Part shown: positions 7,583 through 15,816 of the stretch, piece after piece | Layout: the number at the start of each line of letters is the position of its first letter | Position numbering within the stretch: position 1 is the stretch's first letter | The notes under the pieces: model-generated | Databases searched by the model: none | Told to the model about the DNA's origin: nothing | What the model saw: the letters and a program-made list of their open reading frames with translations, nothing else | Source: Nostoc sp. CHAB 5824 | GTDB taxonomy: Bacteria; Cyanobacteriota; Cyanobacteriia; Cyanobacteriales; Nostocaceae | Direction of reading: 5' to 3' | NCBI RefSeq assembly: GCF_020829665.1 | Contig: NZ_JAIVFT010000026.1 | Coordinates: forward strand, 1-39,798 | DNA length: 39,798 nucleotides | Translations under genes and position numbers: made by a program

Positions 7583-8680
7583 TTACATTGATACAGCAGC
7601 CCCTGTAGTCGGCTTAGGAGGCTGAATCTGAGCGCCTATTCGCGCTCGATACAACTCTACTAATCGCTGTTCGTATTTCAATAAATCGTGGTAAATTTCT
7701 TTAAAAATAGCAGTTGCTACTGGGTCAGTGAACATTGCAGACAAATTACCAATATCGCCGATACCAGTTTGCACATCCCCCAAAGCAGAACGTAACTGAT
7801 ATATGTCATCACTTCCTGTCAACGCAGTTTTCACCTTGGCATACTGATTAGCAATATTTGCGCCCAAAGAGGGTTTTTCACCCAATCTCTGAAGATAGGT
7901 TTCTAGCTTTTCAATGTGACGCTGTTTATTAGCAATGATTTCTTGAAAAACTGATTTTACTTCGCTATCTGATTCCTTTTGGAAGTAGTTCTCAAATGCT
8001 TCTAGGGAATAACGTTCACCAGCTAGAGCATTATTTAAACCTTTGCTGATATCACCTTTAGTTGAGCCACCCCAAGCATCTGCCAACTTCCACCATTCAG
8101 CACTTGTGTCTTTCTCATTTGGTAATGCAGCATCTTTGCCACCATAACCCAAACGGCTTAATATAGCTGTGGTGAAAATTGGTAAGTCTCCGGGTTCGCG
8201 GGATGTAATCAAATTCCCGTCAACTACCACCGGCTCATCTAGATAATTTGCCCCAGCGTTAATCATGTCCTTAGCAATGGCACTAAAACCAGTGGCTTGT
8301 TTCCCTTTGAGCAAATCGCCTTCAATCAAAACTTGTGGCCCGTGACAAACAGCAGCGACTAATTTTCCTTGTTGTATAGCTTCTTGGACAAAACGTACCG
8401 TGTTGGTATTGCGCCGCATTCGATCGGGAGCCATCCCACCGGGAATTATCACCGCATCAAATTGGGCTGCGATCGCTTCTGTCGTAGTACCATCAGCTTG
8501 AATGCTAAGTTTGCCGCGTTTACCCTTATATTTTTCATTCATTCGGGAACCGAGGACTACTACCTCCATTCCTGCTTGTTTTAATCCATTATAAGGAACT
8601 GTAAATTCTGCATCCTCCACTGCCTGTTCAATGAGGATGGCAACTTTTTTCTTACCCGAATGATTGTTATGGTCAGTCAT
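7583..8680 (-). CDS. PfpI/DJ-1 family protein fused to a ferritin-like helical domain
   Basis: This 365-residue protein carries two domains. Residues 10-185 are a class I glutamine amidotransferase-like PfpI/DJ-1 domain, with Glu18 (LIEQAVEDAEF), the oxyanion segment VIIPGGMAPDRMRR and the nucleophile elbow AVCHGP (Cys112-His113). Such domains act as deglycase, chaperone or protease-like stress proteins. Residues 215-350 form a helical bundle (LAGERYSLEAFENYF, ANKQRHIEKLETYLQRLG, EIYHDLLKYEQRLVELYRAR) with Glu and His spacing like ferritin-like or DUF2383-type domains. Stand-alone PfpI proteins are about 170-190 residues, so the C-terminal half is a true addition. The gene sits in the stress block with a DUF2267 gene 132 bases upstream on the same strand. 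Confidence 0.87.
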   Translation of the reverse strand: MTDHNNHSGKKKVAILIEQAVEDAEFTVPYNGLKQAGMEVVVLGSRMNEKYKGKRGKLSIQADGTTTEAIAAQFDAVIIPGGMAPDRMRRNTNTVRFVQEAIQQGKLVAAVCHGPQVLIEGDLLKGKQATGFSAIAKDMINAGANYLDEPVVVDGNLITSREPGDLPIFTTAILSRLGYGGKDAALPNEKDTSAEWWKLADAWGGSTKGDISKGLNNALAGERYSLEAFENYFQKESDSEVKSVFQEIIANKQRHIEKLETYLQRLGEKPSLGANIANQYAKVKTALTGSDDIYQLRSALGDVQTGIGDIGNLSAMFTDPVATAIFKEIYHDLLKYEQRLVELYRARIGAQIQPPKPTTGAAVSM

Positions 8681-8812
8681 AAATTCTATTACCTGTTTAT
8701 TTCTAGTATTTAACCAGCTACAATATTTATCAATTAGGACAGTTAAACAGCCAAGATTTTTTTCAAAAAATTTTGTTTTAATTGCCTACTATGCAGGAAC
8801 TGCAATTGTTAC

Positions 8813-9190
8813 TTAAGTCCCAAATAGTTCTTCGTAATCGTGAGAAAAATGAGCGTGTAAGGCAGCAAATAATTCAGGACTAATGGCATTTTGCAACACA
8901 GTAAATACTGCCCGAACATGAATTGCCACAGTGGTTGGTTCTATATCTTCTTTTTGACTTGCACGGGCAATAAACTCTTGTAAGTTGAAGGAGCCACCAC
9001 TATCTCCTTCTTTTCCTCGCAAATAATCACCTAGTTGTTGGGGCAAATTTGCAGCTAGTTCCTGCGCTTCATCATCTGCTATCCGTTCTTTGAGGGTTTC
9101 TAGTGTGGCACGAGTAGCACGCTCTGCCTCTTCACGAGAATCTGATTGGGTAAGGCTTTGTACATGTGTAATGAATTCGTCGTATTCCAC
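8813..9190 (-). CDS. DUF2267 family protein
   Basis: This 125-residue protein is of the DUF2267 type: an opening EYDEFITHVQSL, then the helix EEAERATRATLETLKERI and LAANLPQQLGDYLRG, which is the best conserved segment of the family. All-helical, with no signal peptide. The start is GTG at 9190, supported by GGAGG six bases upstream. The family has no firm biochemical role. It is repeatedly found beside SRPBCC, catalase and dehydrogenase genes in stress clusters, as here. Confidence 0.88.
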   Translation of the reverse strand: MEYDEFITHVQSLTQSDSREEAERATRATLETLKERIADDEAQELAANLPQQLGDYLRGKEGDSGGSFNLQEFIARASQKEDIEPTTVAIHVRAVFTVLQNAISPELFAALHAHFSHDYEELFGT

Positions 9191-9528
9191 TGTCTACCTC
9201 CGCTTCTCAAAATTATTAAATGTCTTACTTCTTTAGCTAAAGTAAAATTTACTAAACTTAAAATTTATTTTTGCTTAATACTAAAAAGTAGTTATAAATT
9301 AAAACTTGGCTAATAAATAATTTTGATAATTTTGGTTTATATACCTGTTAACTCATAACTAAAAAATTCAACTACAAGTTGCTTCACCATGAATTTACAC
9401 TTACAATGGTATGGCCCAATGGATAGTTTAACTTCGTTCCAAGGGGATAGATTATTTTATTTCTAAAGCTATACATCTCTAGTAAGACATCTTGGTGACA
9501 GGAAAACGTTATTGTTAGAGTGCAAAAA
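9191..9528. promoter_or_regulatory. Divergent intergenic region, AT-rich, promoters expected
   Basis: These 338 bases separate the divergent DUF2267 (minus) and DUF6335 (plus) genes and must hold the start signals of both. The stretch 9220-9370 is very AT-rich (TAAAATTTACTAAACTTAAA and similar). I see no repeat, palindrome or terminator that I would name. Confidence 0.4.
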
Positions 9529-9939
9529 ATGGCTAGTATCATGGCAGAAAAAAATCAGAATGACGAAATTGAAACCAATGATTTGCCACAGGAAATTACC
9601 GAATCCTACGGTACTGGTGTGAAAGACTTGCCGGGATACAATATTGGTGGACGCTCAATTCAAGCAGAAAGACAGGAGTACACAGAAACTAGTCCTGAAC
9701 TCACTGGTGGCGATGTTGATGCTTATTGGCAAGATGCAGATGCAGTTGGGGATGAAGCTGTTGGTGGTAGTACTTCCACTCCCGATCAAAATGTAACTGA
9801 GGAGCTAGAAGCAGCAGTAGGGCTAGAAATGGATGATTTCGCGTTTCTGCGTACCAACGATATTTTAGAGGAACGTGATGATTCTCGCTGGGAGTTAGAT
9901 CCGAAATCTTCTGAAGATTATCAAGATCGGCGAGAATAA
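9529..9939 (+). CDS. DUF6335 family acidic protein
   Basis: This is an acidic, soluble protein of about 136 residues of the cyanobacterial DUF6335 type. Visible segments are ESYGTGVKDLPGYNIGGRSI, then SPELTGGDVDAYWQDADAVGDEAVGGS and, near the end, DDFAFLRTNDILEERDDSRWEL. No catalytic motif, membrane segment or signal is present. Three starts are possible: GTG 9520, ATG 9529 and ATG 9541. I prefer 9529 because TTAGAG lies eight bases upstream, but homologues beginning at MAEK (9541) are plausible. The function is unknown. It faces the stress block divergently and may be co-regulated. Confidence 0.8.
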   Translation: MASIMAEKNQNDEIETNDLPQEITESYGTGVKDLPGYNIGGRSIQAERQEYTETSPELTGGDVDAYWQDADAVGDEAVGGSTSTPDQNVTEELEAAVGLEMDDFAFLRTNDILEERDDSRWELDPKSSEDYQDRRE

Positions 9940-10021
9940 GTTCAATAAAAGCAGAAGCCGTATTCCTACCGTATATTCACAAATTGGATGTCGGTATTAA
10001 TCAATTAATGCTACTAAATTG

Positions 10022-10045
10022 GACAGTGCTTTTCTAAGCACTGTC
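10022..10045. terminator. Perfect 10-bp hairpin downstream of the DUF6335 gene
   Basis: GACAGTGCTT (10022-10031) pairs with AAGCACTGTC (10036-10045) around TTCT. It lies 82 bases after the DUF6335 stop codon and could end that transcript, although no U-run follows. It also sits right beside the left end of the MITE-like element at 10056. Confidence 0.45.
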
Positions 10046-10055
10046 ACAGTAAAAC

Positions 10056-10240
10056 AGGACTTACGCAAACGATAGCCGAAGCCGAAACCCTGATTTACAG
10101 TAGAGGCAATTCATGTAGACGCATACTCCTACGGAGAAGCAAGCTACGCGGAGCGTCTGCTTGCGACACGCTCCGCGAACGTAGAGAAGCGGCTTACCGC
10201 AGGGTATTGCCTCTACGGCGTATATTTCTGCGTAAGCCTT
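10056..10240. mobile_element. MITE-like non-coding element with nested inverted repeats
   Basis: The outer ends are AGGACTTACGCA (10056-10067) and TGCGTAAGCCTT (10229-10240), complementary except for two bases. Inside lies a perfect pair TAGAGGCAAT (10101-10110) and ATTGCCTCTA (10206-10215). The centre holds CGCGGAGCGT (10147-10156) and ACGCTCCGCG (10168-10177). There is no open frame, so it would be moved in trans if at all. Fragments of the central part (AAGCAAGCTACGCG) recur at about 25070. The remainder of 9940-10532 holds the hairpin at 10022 and the leader of the carotenoid protein gene. Confidence 0.6.
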
Positions 10241-10532
10241 ATAAAATTAACATCTATCCATCGAAATAGCTTGTGAGAATGTCTCAATTTTGCAGCATTC
10301 CCATTGCTAACTTCTTACCTTGTTAAAGGCAAGCATTATTTTGGCTTTTGATATTGGGTTATTATCTAACTGAAATGCTTCTATAGTAGGACTACACTTC
10401 GCCCGATTTATGTTTTGTTTATAATTGTTCTTCTTTATGATTCCAATACATCTGTCTTCAGTAGGGTAAAACGCTAAATGTACATTTGATAACCTTGCTA
10501 ATGAAATTAATTAATTGCAATTGGAGTTAATA

Positions 10533-11024
10533 ATGACATTTACACAAACTGGCGATCCAACTATTCGTGAACATGTTCAAGCTTGGCAGCAGTTGGATGT
10601 AGATCAACAACTGGCTTTGTTTTGGTTCATTTACAAAGAAATGGGTGGCTCAATTACGCCAGCCGCTCCTGGTGCCAGCACTGTTTCCCCAGAAATCGCT
10701 GAAGGTTTGTTTAATCAAGTTAAGGAATTATCTCACGAACAACAATTACAAGTTCAGCGTGACTTGATTAATAAAGTGGATACACTAATTTCTCGTGAAT
10801 ATGGTTCTTTGGGCGATACCACCAAGCTACTATTTTGGTATCGATTATCTCAAGGTATGGATAATGGTACTATTATTACTGTACCTTCTGACTATGAACT
10901 TCCCTCAGAATCTAAAGCGTTGTTTGGCAGAATTCAAGGATTAGAGTTTGAGCAACAGATTACTCTTTTCCGTGATTATGTTTCGCCAATGGGTGCCGAA
11001 GCAAAAGCAGGTGCTGAAATATAG
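10533..11024 (+). CDS. Helical carotenoid protein (OCP N-terminal-domain homologue)
   Basis: This 163-residue all-helical protein matches the carotenoid-binding N-terminal domain of orange carotenoid protein, without the C-terminal NTF2-like sensor domain. It is therefore a helical carotenoid protein (HCP), which binds a keto-carotenoid and acts in singlet oxygen quenching or phycobilisome quenching depending on clade. Recognisable segments are VQAWQQLDVDQQLALFWFIY, KEMGGSITPAAPGA, LLFWYRLSQGMDNGTI and VPSDYELP. ATG 10533 was chosen over the upstream TTG because GGAG lies six bases before it. A second, more divergent HCP follows 1 kb downstream. The HCP clade cannot be fixed without a tree. 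Confidence 0.9.
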   Translation: MTFTQTGDPTIREHVQAWQQLDVDQQLALFWFIYKEMGGSITPAAPGASTVSPEIAEGLFNQVKELSHEQQLQVQRDLINKVDTLISREYGSLGDTTKLLFWYRLSQGMDNGTIITVPSDYELPSESKALFGRIQGLEFEQQITLFRDYVSPMGAEAKAGAEI

Positions 11025-12054
11025 CACTTTTAAACTGGAATTTTGAAGTTTTTAGGCTGCTTAAGGCTACCTCTTTAGTCTCAGAATGGTGATGGCTGTT
11101 ATCCCAAGTTCATTTGGTTGTAATAAAAGGATTCAGAAATCAGAATGTTCTGACTCTCCACCAGATTTAGGTGATTGGTGTCAGCGTAGCGTTAACAACT
11201 CTAGCCTATGATACGCAGCATCGCCTTCACAAGAAGGACAAAGGTGTTATATACTATACCCCTTTTCTTAAAGCTAGCTATATCTGCCAGTTGGTTAATA
11301 TAAAGCTGAATTTTGATAGCTGGCGTTTTTATTTTTTCTGGATAAATAAACACAGAGCAAAAAATTTTAGTTTTTACTCTGTGTTCATCTATATCCTTAG
11401 ACCAGTTGCACCCTACAGTCGTAACGCCCTTTGTTTTGTACTCAATATATTAAAAGTAATTATAGTTGAATATAATATGTCTTTTGGTTGGTTTAAATAC
11501 GCTGAAATTATATTAAAATTACCTCTTTGTACAGTGTTTTATTCAAAGTTAAGTGTTTAAAATTTAGAGAGGCATCAAAGGAAGAGTCCAGTTTTTTACA
11601 TTGGAGATTTAATTAGTCGTTTCAAATCTAATACCAATTACATCTACGATCAACACAAAAGTTTAATTAATTTACCATAAGTTATTATAGCTGATGAACA
11701 TCTTGCTCGATGAAAGCTAGATGTTTCAGCATTTAATAATTTAAATAGAAGCAATCGCTAAACAATTTTTAAACTTATTTAATACTTAAACTATGATACA
11801 ATACCCACTAATGCAATAAATACACTACTAACACAAAATCCTACAAATTTAAGTAATAAAAGCTTAGGATAATACCTAAAAGGACAGATATTTGCCTGGC
11901 GTAAATTGTTTCCAGCAAAAAATTTACAAAAATGAGTGATGTTACCTCATTCTGTTTTTGAGCAAAGTAAGAATCAAATCGGTTCAAAGCTGGGTTAAAA
12001 TTTTCACTCGATATTTTTTTAGTTAATTAAGTAGTTAATTACTTTGAGGTGTTT
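11025..12054. other. 1-kb AT-rich intergenic region between two HCP genes
   Basis: No convincing gene is seen. One frame on plus (11171-11560) is open but of random composition, with no ribosome site. A strong imperfect stem lies at 11350-11384: ACACAGAGCAAAAA pairs with TTTTTACTCTGTGT with one mismatch. This could be a terminator or a dispersed repeat. The stretch 11600-11900 is about three quarters A+T, and the last 60 bases are the leader of the second HCP gene. Confidence 0.5.
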
Positions 12055-12504
12055 ATGACTTCTACAAACGTCAATTTTTTAGAACAAAGTGTATCAAAAT
12101 TTCAGAGTTTGGATATAGACGATCGCCTGACAGTTCTAGCGTTACTGTATACTGAAATTTCTGATGAAATTCCAGCGATCGCTCTCAATGATGTGCCAAA
12201 TGAAAGGACTGCAAATTTAGTTGCACAAATTCAAAACCTACCACAGGCGGAACAGCTTTTTGCTTTGCGTCAGTTGGTAAACCAAGATGAAGTAGGAGAA
12301 ACAGCAATTCCTACTCAAGAGTATACTTCAATGAGCGTTGATGATAAATTAGCTTTTTGGTATCAATTAGCCCAAAACTTAGGAACTACAATCATCGGTG
12401 TCCCAAATGACTATATACCTTCTGAAAAAGCTACAGAAGTATTAGATTTACTTCACACACCGAACATTGAGGATTTAGTAAATTTCTTCAAGCAGGTGCT
12501 GTAA
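12055..12504 (+). CDS. Divergent helical carotenoid protein homologue
   Basis: This 149-residue protein is helical throughout and aligns with the preceding HCP: SVSKFQSLDIDDRLTVLALL against the first helix pair, then YTSMSVDDKLAFWYQLAQNL and VPNDYIPSEKATEVLDLL. It lacks the KEMGGSITPAAPGA loop and one aromatic-rich helix face (FWFIYKE is replaced by LALLYTE), so carotenoid binding may be changed. ATG 12055 is preferred because GAGG ends five bases upstream and overlaps the alternative GTG. Nostoc-type genomes carry several HCP paralogues, and this one belongs to a faster-evolving group. Confidence 0.82.
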   Translation: MTSTNVNFLEQSVSKFQSLDIDDRLTVLALLYTEISDEIPAIALNDVPNERTANLVAQIQNLPQAEQLFALRQLVNQDEVGETAIPTQEYTSMSVDDKLAFWYQLAQNLGTTIIGVPNDYIPSEKATEVLDLLHTPNIEDLVNFFKQVL

Positions 12505-12631
12505 TAGTTTTGAGTTAGGAACTGTAGGTGGGGCATAGCCTCACCTTTATGTTTAAAAGTTAGGAAAACTTCTGTTTTTAAGTTAATTCTTAATAGTGTT
12601 TTTTGCTTGAATCTCTGAGTGAGGGTGGGTG

Positions 12632-13384
12632 ATGTTTCCGCTCTGGTTACAAGCGGGTTTTTGGGGTTTAGTTGGCGGTTCAGCGCTGCTGTTAGGCTCC
12701 GTAGTGGGCTATTATGCTAAAATTCCTCAGCGAGCGATTGCGGCAGTTATGGCTTTTGGTGCAGGTGTACTAATTTCAGCCTTATCGTTTGAACTGATGG
12801 ATGAAGCTTACAAGCGTGGTGGTTTTGACTCAACAGCAATCGGTTTTGTGGGTGGTGCAACCATCTACACAACAGCAAACTGGTTTCTAGCTTATCAGGG
12901 TGCTAAACATCGCAAGCGTTCCGGTGAACAGCAACCATCTGAACAAGAGCAAGGTGGAAGTGGACTAGCGATCGCAATAGGCGCATTACTCGATGGCATT
13001 CCAGAATCTATTGTAATTGGTGTCAGCATGATTGAGGGAGGAGTTGTCAGCTGGGCCACTGTAGCGGCTGTTTTTCTCTCTAATATTCCAGAAGGACTTT
13101 CCAGCGCTGCTGGCATGAAAAAAGCAGGACGTTCAACTGCTTACATCTTCAGTGTGTGGGGAGGAATTGCCATCATCTCTGGTATATCAGCAATTCTAGG
13201 CTATACATTGTTCAGTCACTTTTCAGTAGAAATCATTGCTGCAACCACTGCTATAGCAGCAGGTGCTATTTTAGCAATGCTTACAGACACCATGATTCCA
13301 GAAGCCTTCGAGCAAGCGCATGATTTTGCTGGACTGATAACTGTGCTTGGATTTCTTGCCGCTTTTGTCCTTAGCAAACTCTAG
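12632..13384 (+). CDS. ZIP-family metal transporter (GufA-like branch)
   Basis: This 250-residue membrane protein has about eight membrane segments in the ZIP arrangement, with a charged loop after helix 3 (GAKHRKRSGEQQPSEQEQGG). The two signature helices are present as GALLDGIPESIVIGVSM (helix 4) and AAVFLSNIPEGLSSAAGM (helix 5). In well-studied ZIPs these carry HNxPEG-type metal ligands. Here the helix-4 His-Asn is Asp-Gly and the helix-5 His/Gln is Ser, so metal choice may differ. It should move divalent metal into the cytoplasm. ATG 12632 was taken because GAGG lies seven bases upstream. It converges on the squalene-hopene cyclase gene across the repeat array. Confidence 0.85.
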   Translation: MFPLWLQAGFWGLVGGSALLLGSVVGYYAKIPQRAIAAVMAFGAGVLISALSFELMDEAYKRGGFDSTAIGFVGGATIYTTANWFLAYQGAKHRKRSGEQQPSEQEQGGSGLAIAIGALLDGIPESIVIGVSMIEGGVVSWATVAAVFLSNIPEGLSSAAGMKKAGRSTAYIFSVWGGIAIISGISAILGYTLFSHFSVEIIAATTAIAAGAILAMLTDTMIPEAFEQAHDFAGLITVLGFLAAFVLSKL

Positions 13385-13487
13385 AAGAGAGCAGGGGGCA
13401 GGGGGCAGGGGAGAATATTTGTAACTATAATTTTGTATAAATTAACGTGAATCTTTGTTAGAGACGCACATTAATTCAAGATTCATA

Positions 13488-13739
13488 GACGAGTCTTTTA
13501 TACTCGCTGACGAGTCTTTGATACTCGTGAATGAACCTTTTATACTCGCTGACGAGTCTTTGATACTCGTGAATGAACCTTTTATACTCGCTGACGAGTC
13601 TTTGATACTCGTGAATGAACCTTTTATACTCGCCGACGAGTCTTTGATACTCGTGAATGAACCTTTTATACTCGCCGACGAGTCTTTGATACTCGTGAAT
13701 GAGTCTTTTATACTCGCCGACGAGTCTTTGATACTCGCC
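13488..13739. repeat. 21-bp tandem repeat array, 12 units (locus B)
   Basis: Twelve 21-base units fill 252 bases. Units alternate between GACGAGTCTTTGATACTC plus GTG and AATGAACCTTTTATACTC plus GCT or GCC. Many units contain the inverted repeat ACGAGT/ACTCGT around seven bases. A G-rich tract (GCAGGGGGCAGGGG, about 13387-13412) lies to the left and a C-rich tract (CTGCTCCTC, CTGCTCCCCCTG, 13740-13776) to the right. On plus the array is open and reads DESLILVNEPFILA repeated, but no ribosome site is seen. It fills the convergent gap between the ZIP and squalene-hopene cyclase genes. Confidence 0.9.
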
Positions 13740-13782
13740 TTCCCTGCTCCTCTTCCTCCTGCTCCCCCTGCCTCCTTTTTTA

Positions 13783-15693
13783 CTATTCCAAAACTGCTTG
13801 ATAGCGACCTAGAGCGATTAAAGGAAAGTACTGTTGATACATATGATATTTAAGATAAAAATGGCAGGGGAAGCCAGTACCTGTAAAATCCGCCTCAAAC
13901 CAAGTACCATCTGGCTGTTGAGTTGCCACTAGGTAGCCAATTCCCCGCTCGATAGCTTCAAGAGCTAATTTACCAGTTGCTTCACCTGCTGCCAAAAGGC
14001 CAATTAAAGCCCAAGCAGTTTGAGATGCAGTACTATTTCCTTTTCCTTTAAGACTGGGGTCGTCGTAGCTGCGGCAAGTCTCACCCCAACCTCCATCTGA
14101 GTTTTGACATCCGACTAACCAAGCTGCTCCTCGTTCTATACTGAGTTTATGCCTTTGAGGGTCAATTAACGCCAAAGCTGATAAAACGCCACTGGTGCCG
14201 TAGATATAATTTACACCCCAACGACCAAACCAACAGCCTTCGGTTTCTTGTTCGCGCAGAAGATAAGTAAGCGATCGCTCTAAATTATCACTATCAATTG
14301 ACAGGTTACAAGCACCAAGCATTTCTACGACTCTAGCCGTAACATCTGCGGTGTTTGGATCAATCATGGCTTTCAAGTCGCCATAAGGGATGGAGTTGAG
14401 CCAATCTTGGTCATTGTCCAAATCAAAGGCAGCCCACCCACCTGGTTTACATTGCATAGATGCAATCCAGTTTAAGGCACGAGCGATCGCAGCCTGCTTG
14501 ATTTTTTCATGGGGAAGTTTCGCCAGATGTAGCGCCATCACCACCACAGCCGAGTCGTCTACATCGGGATAAAAGCGATTGTCAAACTCAAATGCCCAAG
14601 CCCCTGGTTTTCCCTGATGATTTTTTACAGCCCAATCTCCGTAATCTAAAATTTGTTTTTGCAGTAACCATTCTCCAGCTTGTACCACAGCCGGATGATC
14701 TGGTGCAAAGCCAGATTCTACTAAGGCACGCATCGCCCAAGCTGTATCCCAAACGGGTGAAACACAAGGCTGTACCCGATAGCTATTTTCTGTTTCAATG
14801 GCAAAGTTATCAATTGCTTGCAAACCTCGTTGCACAATGGGATCGCTTGGGTCATAATGCAGACAGCGCAAAGCTAGCATTGAATTCAACATCGCCGGAA
14901 TAATGCCGCCCCAGTCGCCTGTTGCTTCTTGTCGTTCTAAAATCCACTTTTCGGCGGCTTTGATGCCTTCTTCACGAAAGGGTACTAAATTCAGACTTTC
15001 TGCAAACTTGAAGCCCTGATCAAGGGTGAGGAATAAATCTGTCCAATCGCCACTTTGGGCTAATTCCCACCGGACTTGATCAACACCTTCAACGTATAGT
15101 TCATCTAGGTTGATAGCTGAATCGGTGATAAAAACAGGTTTGCGATCGCATACAATCAGCAATGGCACTGTACTGGAACGTGCCCAGCTAGACATCTCGT
15201 AGATATTCACGGGGAAAGCTTTTGGCAACAGCATCACCCAAGCTGGTAGCGAGGGAATACCGCGCCAGTTGTAGCAGCCAATCAAGGCTAGGTGCAACTT
15301 GGTAAAAATCCGAGTTTTGCTGATACCACCCCGTTGGAGAATAAAGGCTTGCGCCCGAATCATCGCCGGATCGTTTGCTGGTACACCTAGTAGCCTCAGC
15401 GCCATGTAGGCTTCAACCGAGGTGCTAAGTTCTCCGCCATCACCGTAGTAAAGTTCCCAGCCGCCATGCTGCCGTTGCTCTTGACGCAGGTATGCTTCAA
15501 CTTTGTGTAAAGGTCTTGTTTGGTCTGTTCCCCAAATTTTATGCAGGAGGACGACTTCAGCAGTGATGGTGACATTGGATTCTAACTCTGCCCACCAGTA
15601 ACCTACGGGATTTTGAATCGAAAGCAAATATTGTTGGCTGGCTGCGATCGCTTCTGCGATTTGATTGACTTTTACCCTGTCTTGTGTTTGCAT
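13783..15693 (-). CDS. shc: Squalene-hopene cyclase
   Basis: This 636-residue class II triterpene cyclase converts squalene to hopene at the membrane, the committed step of hopanoid synthesis. The protonating motif DVDDSAV (DxDD) is near residue 378. Several QW repeats are visible, among them QQYLLSIQNPVGYW at the N-terminus, RQHGGWELYYGDG, REQETEGCWFGRWG, CQNSDGGWGE and QQPDGTWFE. The length fits the bacterial family (about 630-650). The start is ATG 15693, since AGGA lies four bases upstream and the TTG before it is closer still. It is divergent from the HpnB-type glycosyltransferase gene 123 bases away, a typical hopanoid arrangement. Its 3' end lies 43 bases from the 21-bp array. Confidence 0.95.
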   Translation of the reverse strand: MQTQDRVKVNQIAEAIAASQQYLLSIQNPVGYWWAELESNVTITAEVVLLHKIWGTDQTRPLHKVEAYLRQEQRQHGGWELYYGDGGELSTSVEAYMALRLLGVPANDPAMIRAQAFILQRGGISKTRIFTKLHLALIGCYNWRGIPSLPAWVMLLPKAFPVNIYEMSSWARSSTVPLLIVCDRKPVFITDSAINLDELYVEGVDQVRWELAQSGDWTDLFLTLDQGFKFAESLNLVPFREEGIKAAEKWILERQEATGDWGGIIPAMLNSMLALRCLHYDPSDPIVQRGLQAIDNFAIETENSYRVQPCVSPVWDTAWAMRALVESGFAPDHPAVVQAGEWLLQKQILDYGDWAVKNHQGKPGAWAFEFDNRFYPDVDDSAVVVMALHLAKLPHEKIKQAAIARALNWIASMQCKPGGWAAFDLDNDQDWLNSIPYGDLKAMIDPNTADVTARVVEMLGACNLSIDSDNLERSLTYLLREQETEGCWFGRWGVNYIYGTSGVLSALALIDPQRHKLSIERGAAWLVGCQNSDGGWGETCRSYDDPSLKGKGNSTASQTAWALIGLLAAGEATGKLALEAIERGIGYLVATQQPDGTWFEADFTGTGFPCHFYLKYHMYQQYFPLIALGRYQAVLE

Positions 15694-15816
15694 CAAATCC
15701 TATTTAACCTCAACACTCAACCTAGTTATGAACACGGTATTACAGCGAAAAAATTTTTTTTCCTCTATCGTTAGACATAGTATTGTGTCTGAGTCACTGA
15801 GAATTTGCAATAGGTC

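Noticed and set aside
11171..11560. 129-codon open frame between the two carotenoid protein genes
   Set aside because: No ribosome site, random composition, rich in AT-derived residues, no recognisable motif.
13455..13853. 132-codon frame through repeat array B
   Set aside because: Entirely made of the 21-bp repeats, which have no stops in this frame, and it runs into the 3' end of squalene-hopene cyclase. No start signal.
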